Position numbers and translations under genes: made by a program. Below are positions 1 to 10,170 of a DNA stretch of 64,000 bases, in pieces. The DNA comes from Branchiostoma floridae (lineage: Eukaryota; Chordata; Leptocardii; Amphioxiformes; Branchiostomatidae). Each line of letters opens with the position of its first letter. The first letter of the stretch is position 1. The stretch lies in the NCBI RefSeq assembly GCF_000003815.2, contig NC_049987.1, forward strand, positions 1,326,065 through 1,390,064, read 5' to 3'. The notes beneath the pieces are model-generated. The model worked only from the letters and a program-made list of their open reading frames with translations. It was not told the origin of the DNA and did no database searches.

Positions 1-262
1 TGGCACCCGTTTAAAGTAAAACTGATCAACGATTTTAGACCAAAAAGAGTATTTTTAAGCCAAAGTTTGCATTTTGTACAGTGTCAGAATATCAATTTGT
101 TTCCTTTCTGCAACACATTGCATATGGACACGTAAAAGAACGGCACACGTATATTGTATTATTTTATTTGTGGTGCAATATATGAAATGACTCAACGAGG
201 CTATGTTTTTTGCAGAAAGGACGTAACAGTCATATGCATGGATATGAATACAGGCGATAGGG

Positions 263-410
263 GTGGCGGAACTCAGCGACTGGAGGCGACCGAGAGAGAG
301 CAACGAGCCGTGGAGATGGCGGGGCTCAGCGACTGGGGGCGGCCGAGAGAGAGTGACTAGCCGTGAAATGGAGGAGCTCAGCGATTGTGGGCGGTCGAGA
401 CAGAGAGCAT
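263..410. repeat. 52-53 bp tandem repeat, three copies
   Basis: Three imperfect copies of a GC-rich unit are anchored by CTCAGCGAYT at 272, 325 and 377, spaced 53 and 52 bp apart, each followed by a purine-rich GAGAGAGAG-type stretch. A further partial copy (GATGGCGGAGCTCAGCGACT) lies at about 818-840. Short open frames crossing this stretch follow the repeat and are not credible genes. Confidence 0.7.
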
Positions 411-519
411 ATGGGCACTTTGAAAACAAACACGTATTTTTTACCATTTCATTTATGACATGACAGGATGCAATATATCAAATGAATCACAAGGCCTTTT
501 TTCGTATCATACTTTAGAC

Positions 520-716
520 TTAGGTCACATTTCCAAACCGGGGCCCGGTCGGGATGTTTAAAGAAATGAAACATTAAAATGTATACCTAGAAATATACGC
601 GTGCACTGCCAAAGAAACTTATGTTGACATTTCATGTATTTTGATGTCCTTTTATATCATTCTTCTCCCTCCCGAAAGCTACCCGGTCGGGCCCCGGGAT
701 GGCAATTGTGACCTAG
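520..716. mobile_element. Short inverted-repeat DNA element (MITE-like)
   Basis: The left end reads TAGGTCACATTTCCAAACCG and continues into GGGCCCGGTCGGG. The right end (683-716) is its reverse complement with a few mismatches, finishing in AATTGTGACCTA. The roughly 197-bp element has no coding capacity, which fits a non-autonomous cut-and-paste element. TA at both outer edges suggests a TA target duplication, but this is not separable from the repeat itself. The family is not identified. Confidence 0.6.
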
Positions 717-859
717 GCCTTAGTAGTCTTTGCATTGGCGTTGCCCCGGCGTTGTGTCATAGTTGGCATAGACTGAGTTACAGTAGTGGTATGAACATAG
801 CCAGTGACACAGCTGGTGATGGCGGAGCTCAGCGACTTGGGGCGGAAAGGTCATTGAAA

Positions 860-3140
860 TGATGAATTTTAAAATTTAGGTGTAACTTCGGTCTATGTGT
901 TTAGTAGTTGAAAGAATTTGGCAGTTGAAGGCATCTTATTCATGGTATAACTCTCCAGGTTGAACAACGTGTAAACAGGATGTTGGGCTGACAATTTCTG
1001 TGTAGAGATATATTGCAATCTTGATGTACCTCATCTTATTGCCTTTATCAATTTATCATTCATGTATACGTAGGACAACGAAGATGAAGCTGTTTCACAG
1101 GGCTATTCCTGCAAAGATCGTGCTATCAGGACCCCATAAAAATCCACTTTGTCCCGACACATACGGGGAACAGACCTTTCACATGTGATGTTGAGGAATG
1201 TGACTATCGTGCTACTCAAAAGCACCATAGTATTAGTTTAAAATAACTAACAAGTACATTGTTTTTCTTTTTTTTAGTTAAAGAACGTACTTTCTCCTGT
1301 TTCTTCCCAGCCGCCGAGCTCCTGTTTCGCGTCCGATGGAGGTGGCATCAGCGGTGTGGGGCAAAGTGGCGTTGGCGGAGTACTATTTGGGAATTCTACA
1401 AATTCTAAACGTCAGCACACCTGTATGGACATATCTATCTGTTGCGAAAATAACAGCACAAAGTACTAGGCAATAGCTACACCTAGAACGCGTGACCGGT
1501 TAGCAACATCTCAGCACCTGCAGACATCGCAACCTCACCCCTTGTCATCATTCAGTTTTTATAGAGTTAGCACAAGTCGTCTCCTGACATTTCTACACTA
1601 TCTGAGTTTGGAAAGAAACAATAACTTGGTATACGCTTTGCTTAACAATGTAGAAAGCAATTCGTTTGTTCGACAGTCTTGTGATGGTTTTCGTTTCTAG
1701 TTAATAGCAGCATTTTGAATCACGCCATCATCTGGCATGTAGAATTTAAAAACATATTACAGGCAAAGAGAATATCTCAAGGAACAACAGTTTGGTTCTT
1801 GGCACTGTAATGCACATGTTCTGCACTGCTGGCTCAATCTTTTGAAATGTATTCATGATGCACCCTCCTCATTTGTGAGTCCCTCTTCAGTATATAAGGT
1901 TTCCTACATTTCCAGACTGTCATTACTTATTTCCAATGTCTCACTATAATCACTTCGTCTGAAGTCCAAGAGGAGACATTCATTGGCAACAACTTCCCCC
2001 TTCTCCTCTCTTTTCATAAAGCACATATGCGGCATGGAGAACTAGTTTCATCTCTCCTTTCAAACCTACTAACGGCAGTCACTTGTGATATCTCCTTCTT
2101 AGCAAAAAACAACGTAGTATCACAGCAAATGTGTTTTAAGTCAGTTTAGGACAGTATGAAAGTACCTGAGGGCCCGTGTTTGGTACAAATGTATGTTACA
2201 GATCCTACAGTCTGCCATGTTTCTAATGCTTCTACGATGTGCATTTGTACTGTTTGTGCTGATGTACAGGAGGGTACAAATTAAAGCATAACGTAGATTA
2301 TTTATTTTCTATACTAGGTGGGGGGTATAGAAATATTCAGGTATATTTTGGGGGGTGCAATATTTACATCTGATGATAAGCCAATGCTTTCAATGATGTC
2401 ATGTCAAACCCCAGTCGCTCTAAGTATCTGCGTGAACAGTACTTCAAAATGCTGCACGCATGTTCTGCACATGATCATCCATTAACTGCGAAAGTCGGCA
2501 GTCTGTTCCATCTTGTGCATACATTTCTCAAGTCCAAGTAGAAACGTTTGAGGCAGCAATCAGATCTCATGCCAGCTAAATCCAGCATGGGACTTCGGCA
2601 GACAACTCATTCTTCTTCTAGTAAAATTGCTAAGTCTGTCGTCAACACTGCCAGTACCAGTAGAAGTACAAACAATCGTTTCTTACCTGTACCATGGCAT
2701 GGTTTCTACTCTTGTTTCGGAGCCAAAATGTAAAGATACCATTATTCATGTTTACCTGATTTTCAGTTCTCAAATTCAAGACTATGTTCAGACAATTGTT
2801 AAACAACGGACTTATGTAACTTTACGTTAGCGTTTAGACACATGCAACAAACGTGCTGACATGTTGCACGTACTGACTGAGTGCAATGGCAATTTGATTT
2901 ACTAGGATGGTTAAAACGTTGTGATAGGAAATAGGGTGAATGGGTATGATTGATGTTACACGTCATACGTGATAGAATTGCAGAACTGGTAGCTACAGTC
3001 CATGGCTTGACGGGGAGTGGCTCCACTGAAGCGCTCAGGCAGGGTTAGTATAAACAGCGAAGGGCGAGGAGAATAGTAATGTGGACGAATGTAAACTGAT
3101 AGCTTTGTAAAAAAAAGCCGTCAACTGTAAAAGCATTTCA
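860..3140. other. Non-coding stretch, no supported gene
   Basis: I see no convincing exon, RNA gene or element ends here. The open frames are short and have no recognisable motif. A pyrimidine tract ending in TTCTTCCCAG at about 1302-1311 precedes a GC-richer open stretch (1312-1400) that could be an exon on the plus strand, but nothing else supports it. Confidence 0.4.
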
Positions 3141-3192
3141 CCACACACACACACACACACAAACACAAACACACACACACACACACACACAC
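3141..3192. repeat. (CA)n microsatellite
   Basis: A dinucleotide CA tract of about 50 bp is interrupted by two CAAA imperfections in the middle. The translated frames across it are low-complexity artefacts. Confidence 0.95.
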
Positions 3193-3485
3193 TACTAATA
3201 TATGAGAAATGCTTTTACGTATAAGTGTAAATGCATGTAAAATATACGTGTTTCGGGTCATTTCGGGAGCGGACCACGTGCCGCCATTACACACCTGCAT
3301 ATAGTCACCTAACCAGGGAGTCTTATGTATAGCCAAGAAAGTGAGTTTTCCTTCCTTTCAACCTACGCTGGAAAGACGAGAGAACGGGAGGAGGATGTTT
3401 TATCTCGACTGTAGGTTGGATACGGAGGGCTTGTCTGTTCTAAATTCAGTGGGCGTGTCGTCTTATTCTGCGGCGGAGGTCACCG

Positions 3486-3725
3486 TTGTGCGGGTATGTT
3501 TCAAAGATGAATTTAACATCTACTTTAAAAACAGTAACTGGTAACGTACCCTTGGCCGACAGTAACTCACTTTCTGTTGACCATGAGGACATACGGTCCG
3601 TTACGACATGTGCACCAGTAAAGTCGAACCACAAAGGTCCTTTGTTTTTACATCAGAATGTTAGAAGCCTAGTAAAGAAGGAACCGCAAGTTGAAGCTTT
3701 TCTGGACAGTAGCAAAACATCATAG
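3486..3725 (+). pseudogene. LINE endonuclease N-terminal relic
   Basis: The plus frame ends in residues HQNVRSLVKKEPQVEAFLDS. This matches the first conserved block of APE-type endonucleases in CR1/L2/jockey-type LINEs, where an Asn in a QNVRSL-like strand is followed by a helix. The preceding 50 residues are Ser/Thr-rich and may be the N-terminus of ORF2. The frame stops at 3723-3725 and no later endonuclease motif (GDFN, SDH) follows, so only the first part of the domain survives. The assignment rests on this single block. Confidence 0.5.
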
Positions 3726-4236
3726 TAATTTATTAGGGATTATTTAAAAGGGCTGACACCTGTTCAGTCATCCCGACGCCATTACCAACGAGTCAGAGCC
3801 GGACAAGTGCTCGGCAGATGCTGACTGGCGGGAACTTGCTATTTCCTTTATAGGGGACGCGGAGCAGGCGGCTGTCGCAGATGTGACGGGTATTCAAGTG
3901 GAAGGCATAAGTCGGCAGGATTAACCCCCGCCTAGTTTTAAGGTTTGGCTATCATTAAGCTAATTTCCGAATGGTTGGAGACGTAGTAATTTATTGGAGA
4001 TCAATTAAAAAGGCTAACGCACACTGCCACCGTTCACTTAATATTCTGTTGAGGCAAAGGGAATTTTATTCATCTCACATTGTTGTCCCCTGTACTGTGC
4101 ACAGATGTGGTCTAACTACAGCGCCGACGCGCTGCAGAGAGTCAGAGTTGCATCTCATGACGCCCTTAAAATTATTATGTCACAACCAAGATCCAGCAGC
4201 AACTGGCTCTTTGCACTAATGCGCGTGGACACATTT
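3726..4236. other. Non-coding stretch
   Basis: No gene or element boundary could be supported here. Open frames are short and carry no recognisable motif. Confidence 0.4.
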
Positions 4237-4290
4237 GACACCAGGAGGCGTAAGCTGACGCATTCATTTGCGTTTCGCCTCCTGGCGTCT
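4237..4290. repeat. Strong imperfect palindrome (hairpin)
   Basis: GACACCAGGAGGCG (4237-4250) is complementary to CGCCTCCTGGCGTC (about 4276-4289) with one mismatch. A second, inner complementarity (GACGC / GCGTT) shortens the loop. It may be the remnant of a small inverted-repeat element. No function is implied. Confidence 0.6.
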
Positions 4291-4857
4291 AGTGCTATCA
4301 TACTCTGACGTTGATTTCACAAATACGTTCTGGAATAACTACTGCCACGTCGTACACAAACCACGTACATGAGATACAGTGTGAATGAGCCATTGTGCCT
4401 GACGATAAACAGACAACAATCAGGTCAAGAGTCAGGCGGCTGTAGTTAGGAAAGAGCTGCCAAATATTTCACAAATACGGTTTACAGTAACCTGAAACCT
4501 TGAACAAACTTTAAACTGATTTTTATTTGTATTCTTATAAAAACCCAACATTGCCTATAACTCTGGAAATTCTTGACGCCTTTTACAACAGACTGTGAGA
4601 GTCGTATTACCAAGGAAGTACCGCTAAGTGCAATTAACAGTTTTTCAAATGGCATATCCCCTGGTTTATGTAGTATTCCGATCATGCCATTAACAACATA
4701 CTTTTTTAGCCCTTTTCATGGATGGCATTGCCCACCGCAAAGACAGGATAGGGCCTAGAAAAGATGGCCTAAACATTGCTTGCACCAACATACTGAGGGC
4801 AGGTGGCAGTACCTGTCCTGGCGTCTTAGTTCGGTGGCCGAAAAAAGCACAAAGAGA

Positions 4858-5131
4858 AAACACAAGGAAAAACTTAAGAATCGCAAGCTAGAATACTATA
4901 ACATCACTTGACACTGACCAATTTGATCGTCTTGAGCAACTCATCGCACTTATTGCAGCCGAACTAGGTAGGTATAAGCACTCTCTGAGACACGACTGGC
5001 AGAGAAAGGCTCGCAGAATGAGGAATGAGGAAGGCGGAGGCTATACCTTCTTCTGGAATGGCCTTCCTGAAGGTGAAAGAAGGAATTACGAAGTGTGCTT
5101 TGCAATTCGGACCCTTTTAAATTGGATGTAA
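4858..5131 (+). pseudogene. RTE-like LINE endonuclease relic
   Basis: Translation on the plus strand gives fragments diagnostic of a LINE-encoded APE-type endonuclease: LRIAS followed by a stop and N (in place of the conserved W-N strand), then LIALIAAELGRYK, then GGGYTFFWNGLPEGERR and CFAIRT. The order and spacing match the N-terminal half of endonucleases of RTE-like elements, often labelled craniofacial development protein 2-like. An in-frame stop at the W position, an altered middle part where the catalytic ETR block should be, and a stop after FAIRTLLNWM show it is dead. No downstream RT is attached. Confidence 0.7.
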
Positions 5132-5134
5132 TTC

Positions 5135-6640
5135 AGTGCAAGGCACTACAATTTTCCAATAAACGCAATCTTGAATTGAGTGTGTGAATTTAAGTTATGG
5201 ATTGTTGAATGTGTGTTTGTACAGTGACGGCGCATAATACTGTCCACCACCGGGCTCAAGTAGCTTCAGGGTCAACGGTTTCCAGCTCGCAGCATGGAGT
5301 ACGCCAGCCAGCCTCACAGCAGCAAGTGCCGCTCCTTTAGGTAGAAGCCAACGATCTACACACGTACTTTGTGGTATCGCCAAATGACCAAGGGCCAGAA
5401 ACCAAGGTCATGTGTAATCCTCGGCAGGTGGAGTAGGCGGGAGTGCTCGCCAGTTTCTGATACACCCCAACCGAGTTTCCTTGATGTGGCTCGGCTTCGG
5501 GTGACAGCAAGTAGTCATGATATGCATGGCCACCCTAATGACTTTGATTTGAATTTTGGAAATGTTGGGAAATCCTGAATCCTAAGCAGGTGTAAAATAA
5601 GTTTGAGACTGAGAGAGGAAATATAGTTGACCACTCTATAGGAAAGACATTGACTGGAAAGAAATCTATAAAAACAAGACAATAATGCATACAATAAAGG
5701 GTTAGACCATCAGCGATATTCTATCATATTTCTAAAGGAATATTTTTCCTTACAGAAGACACGGTGGACATAGTAAAATTCCTCATCTCGAAAGAGGGGC
5801 AGGGGAAACCAAACGTACACTTTAAGAATCGAAGAGAACCATTGATTGGATGCTGATTCTTATATTGAGAAGGTCGGGACAGTATTTACTAGTGATAAAG
5901 GAAGGGGTGGAATGGGACGAGATGTTGAGGACAGGGAATCCAGAGGCCAGTAATTTGGTTTAACGTACCTTTATAAGGTAAGGCGGTGAAGTCGGAGCTG
6001 TTGAGGACAGAGTAAAAGTCATTCTTGGCAGGCAAAAACCGTTTTTCTTAAGCTTAAGATTTGAAAGTTTACTGCGGAAAGGGTTCTAATACGTACTACC
6101 TTCAGACGGTTGCGAAAGTTGGGGATTGATAAGGCAGAAACCATGCGTGGATGGATATCGGAGTGGTAATTAATCAATCAAAGTTTAGTGTGTTACGTTA
6201 ATACAATTGTCGTCCTGGAGTAGTGGAAAATATAATATATATTGGGGTATCAGGGTCGGGTTTAGAGGTAGTGCGAATGTGTTAGGAAATGGTGCGAAAT
6301 AAATTAGTCATCAGGTCAACTGAGAGAGGTAAGAGAAAACACATACAGCGCTTAAGTTGGACCTAAATTAGAACATGCATCCACAGTTTGGGACCCAACA
6401 GTGATACACTCAGTCAAACGTATTAGAGGAGAAAATTGAACCTGCTAGATTTTATTAAACGTTTGTGCCTAAAATGTAGGCACCCTGTCTACATACGAAT
6501 TTTGATCTAAAACAATGTGGTCTCTATACTACTTTGCCTTATGCAGAAGTCCACTTATATGCGTGGACAGGCGCAGCTCTCCTTTCATTTCCACGATGCT
6601 TCTATGTATTTCCAGTGATATGAACCCCGGCCCTGTCAGT
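5135..6640. other. Non-coding stretch
   Basis: Short open frames at 5195-5383 (minus) and 5369-5578 (plus) have no recognisable domain. The remainder is AT-rich with frequent stops in all frames. No element ends or tandem repeats were recognised. Confidence 0.4.
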
Positions 6641-6644
6641 AGTA

Positions 6645-6870
6645 ACCCGGGATGAGCCTTTATTACTGCCTATTTGTGTGGTTCTTGTCATGAACCAGTA
6701 ACATGGGATGAAAAGGGTATCATGTGTGAGGAGTGACACCTGGTTTCATGCAGCATGTAATAATATACATTTAATTTGATAGCCTGGGTGATAGTAATGT
6801 CATGTGGACCTGTGCTGTTTGTGCAGGATTAAATTACAGCTCAGTACTATTAGATTTCCATGGAGTCAGC
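6645..6870 (+). pseudogene. PHD finger of a LINE ORF1, frameshifted
   Basis: Reading with two frame changes shows a PHD zinc finger: CGSCHEPVTWDEKGIMCEEC, then TWFHAACNNIH, then NVMWTCAVCAGLNYSS. The Cys4-His-Cys3 spacing fits a PHD finger, and the W-x-C-x2-C end followed by an N-Y/F-S-S motif is usual in ORF1 proteins of PHD-bearing CR1-like LINEs. The ligand order is intact but the frame is broken after the second Cys pair. A probable continuation lies at 7455-7610, beyond an unrelated RT fragment. Confidence 0.65.
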
Positions 6871-6975
6871 CACTTGCAGGCTCCAACTATTTCAGATTCT
6901 GAATCCCTTCCATGGCTCTACTGCAATAAATCTAAGACAGAGTTCATCAGTAACATCATCGGACTGCTGGGACTC

Positions 6976-7440
6976 ATTCTTATCCGGTGAATATTTACCA
7001 AGGGTTGATAACTTCAAATATCTTGGCTCCTACATCATGTGTCCTAAAATGACTTTGAATCTAAGAAAGCCCTAGCATGGGAAACAAGCAACAAATTGGA
7101 CAAGATTTGGAAGTCTAACATTCCTAACAAACTGAAGTTTATTGTTCACTACTCTAGCGTAACATATCTTGGATACAGCATGCTACAATTAAAACAATAT
7201 ATGGAAGACTGACCACAGCTATCTCAGAAACTGACTCATCGAAGGGTAAAAACTGCGGGACACTGTTGCCGAGCTAGACAGGAAATAATCTATTCTCAGA
7301 CTGTTCTTCTATGGAAACCAAGTGGTCGGGTACATTGCAGAAGCTTGACTTTTACAGACACTTTAACTAGAGACTCTGGTATTGATCTTGAGAACTTCGA
7401 CCAAGCTATGGTAAATAGGCCTCTATGGAGTAAAAAATGT
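6976..7440 (+). pseudogene. C-terminal reverse-transcriptase relic of a LINE
   Basis: The segment encodes the region just past the RT palm and the C-terminus. It opens with YLPRVDNFKYLGSYI, a typical thumb-entry block, continues with LAWETSNKLDKIWKSN, then IKTIYGRLTTAISET, and ends with AMVNRPLWSKKC. Several stops and frame changes interrupt it. The family looks RTE-like or another non-jockey LINE, since the FKYLG block and closing R-x-x-W motif are of that style, but I cannot fix the clade. It lies between two parts of what looks like one PHD-type ORF1. Confidence 0.6.
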
Positions 7441-7454
7441 ACAAGCCTAGTCCC

Positions 7455-7610
7455 GACGTCTGGTCGTTGATGTATGTATTTCAGTTTCTAGTCTTAGCAG
7501 CTTAGATTCCGTCAACTACGACGAGCCACCTTCTCCTATACATACATCGTCAACAGTTAAACCAAGACCAACTATGTATGAAAAGACAATTTTCTGATTA
7601 CATGAAGTCA
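7455..7610 (+). pseudogene. Probable continuation of the PHD-type ORF1
   Basis: The open frame VSSLSSLDSVNYDEPPSPIH and the following residues are the Ser/Pro-rich linker type normally found directly after the PHD finger in these ORF1 proteins. This suggests it was contiguous with 6645-6870 before the RT fragment arrived. The match is compositional rather than motif-based. Confidence 0.4.
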
Positions 7611-7619
7611 TTTGAAGTG

Positions 7620-10165
7620 GAAGATCTACAATCCCCATCGTACTGCTAAATAATTAGCCTAAAGATACGGAGCCACGTCGTGAAATAGTAGCAGTACTGG
7701 ATATGGTATGCACTGGTATTGCATATTGATATACCGGGTAGTATTTCAAGATTTACAGGCAACACAAAAGCACACAATAAAGCCGTGAAATTTCCGTTTC
7801 CGTGTAGAATCTCTATCAAAATCGTAGACTATAGACTTGGGCTATATGCCACTGGAAACACATGTACAGACCTGTCTGTACAGTGAGATTCAAACTCGCT
7901 GCTTAGCAGAGGTTTGACCATTCCATTCCAGTCTACTGCGACAGGGTCTAATCCAAACTAACACATCCAGTAGGTCCAAAGATGGGTCAGAAGAGGTCAA
8001 CCCAGGAAAATAAACTAGGAAGAAACCGATCACGCAATAGGTAAATGTAAATGAGTACAGCATTCTTTGCCCCGAGATTGGAATGGGGAGGGGGTGTACA
8101 TCTGGGTAACGTCTGCAATTCAGCAAATGCAAGACCCTCAGAAAAAAATACCTCAAAAGATCAATACAAAACAACAAACATTTACAAGCGACTTATAAAA
8201 ACGAAAAGTCTGCACATGAAATAATTTGAAGCACAAAAACATGATACAGATACGGAAACAACCTGCATGGCGGCATCACAACACGACATCCATGCTGTAA
8301 TGGCGCAAAACTCCAGACTACCGAACCGACTTCGTTGTATCAATCCGCCGATTTCTTAGGTCAAAATGAAAAGACAAAGAACAACTTCACAAATTAAAAC
8401 AAAAATATTGATATTGTCACCAGTAGCATATTTCTGATAGTGATTTGAAATGGCTGCGTATTAATGTTTTTTTTTTTTTCTGTCGCAGCAGGACAAGACA
8501 AGCTTCAGTCGAGAACAGTGATAAGGCTTCCGCAACAGGTGTGAGGACACCTGTGAGGGTGCGGTAGACAAATCCCCGCTGTAATTTACAATTAGCAGTT
8601 CAACCAATGAGAAAATTATGATTAGTGATTTGACCAATAAGAGAGTGGCTGCGTTAGCATGAAATATTTTGTATGTGTTTTGTTTATTTTTGTCTACGTT
8701 ATGACAGAAGCGGGATAATTTAATTATGTTAGGTTTGAATAATCTGTCAGGACGTATCCCTGTCTTGTTTTATGTTTTTTTCTATCTTTAAGCTCATTTC
8801 AAAAGAAATATACGCATACGTAATCTATTGGGGGTTAATCATAATGGCTGACACGCGTTCCAAACGTTTGCTAATTCGATCAGACTGAAACTACAGGAGC
8901 GTACATTTTTCTTTATTTTAATTAGCAGATATCACCTGATCTGGCCTATCCCACGTGAAACGTAGGTGATGTTTTACGTCTTCGGTGGTATGTATAAATG
9001 TGCCAATGAAAATAGTACATTGGTCTTCAGGCAACCTTGTCCATTTGAACAGGCAAAACTGACACTAATTTTTTTTCTATAATTCGTACTTTGAGGTCTA
9101 TTAGGGGTCGTTTATGTGGCTAAAAGCTAACTAGTGCATTTTGTCTCATTTTTCCTTTTGAAGTGGATGAGTTGCTCTTGCGGATGGATACAATGATAAA
9201 GTGAATATAAGGAGATGGCGTCAGTGGAAGTTGCTCAGTTATGAGCGTCTCGTGGTCAGGATGTGTGCATGATTCATTGGTCTCTGCAGTTTACTATAGG
9301 CTTCAAATTAGCAATGTGGTGAATACCCTATCTCGTGCATGGTTGGTGTGTTGTATTTTATCTGGTGTGTTCATGTTGCGTTCCTGTGGTTTAATTTGCT
9401 TGTTTTGTTTGATCTTCAGATTGTTGTAGTATTGCTCACCTGCCAACCTTCCCGCCCGGGCCCTTTATGCTTGTTTCAGCCATACCAAGTCAGGGTGTTA
9501 GAATGGCTATGCTCTTCTCCTGTGTTCTATTTACTTCAAAAGGACACTGCTATCTGCTTTAGCGCTGTGGCGAAGCTTTATTACATATGTGGTGCATGGT
9601 TTGCCATCTGGTAAATTTAGTGAATTTATATTTTGTTTTTGCATGTCTAATTTACTTGTTTTGCTTGCTCTTTTGGCAGCTTAGTTTAGTCATGGTCACC
9701 TCCAATAATTGCTGGTTTGTCTGTAGAGGGCACAGCGTTTTAATGTGGTATTGTCCAATTTCACCATCAGTAGGACTTGATGTTCAATCTCCATGTATGT
9801 CGCCATTTCTATCGTCTTTTTTTCACATGTTTCGGATGGATGTCGGTGGCTGCTCAGAAGAATACGACTGGTTTAGGAACTGTTTTAAGAACTTTAATTC
9901 CTAACTCTCTGATTTACTCCCTTCCTACACGTCTTGAATTTTGCCCAGGCTTCACTGGAGTTGGATCTCCTAGCTTTTGAAAAAAAAAATTCAGAGCGCT
10001 TACGCATATCTTTGCGAATTTGCGAATTTGGGGTGTTATCCATTTTTTTTAAATCTTTTTTTCTTGGACATGTTTATTAGCGTTAGTAGGCCCCAATGTA
10101 GATGGACTTACTGTTAGCCAAATGGATTCGTCAACTCGCAGGGACAGTCCGGGTCTGTGTGGTGG
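7620..10165. other. Non-coding stretch, TG-rich in part
   Basis: No gene is supported. A poly-T run lies near 8467-8479. Between 9241 and 9980 the plus strand is T/G-rich and low in stops in several overlapping frames, giving hydrophobic Cys-rich translations. That is a composition effect, because no frame stays open past about 105 codons and no splice structure is evident. Confidence 0.45.
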
Positions 10166-10170
10166 GTTGC

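Noticed and set aside
3121-3336. 71-codon minus frame with a Cys/Val run
   Set aside because: The run is the translated (CA)n microsatellite.
9241-9980. Overlapping hydrophobic Cys-rich frames as a membrane protein gene
   Set aside because: All three plus frames are similarly open because the DNA is T/G-rich. There are no splice sites, no motif and no frame longer than about 105 codons.
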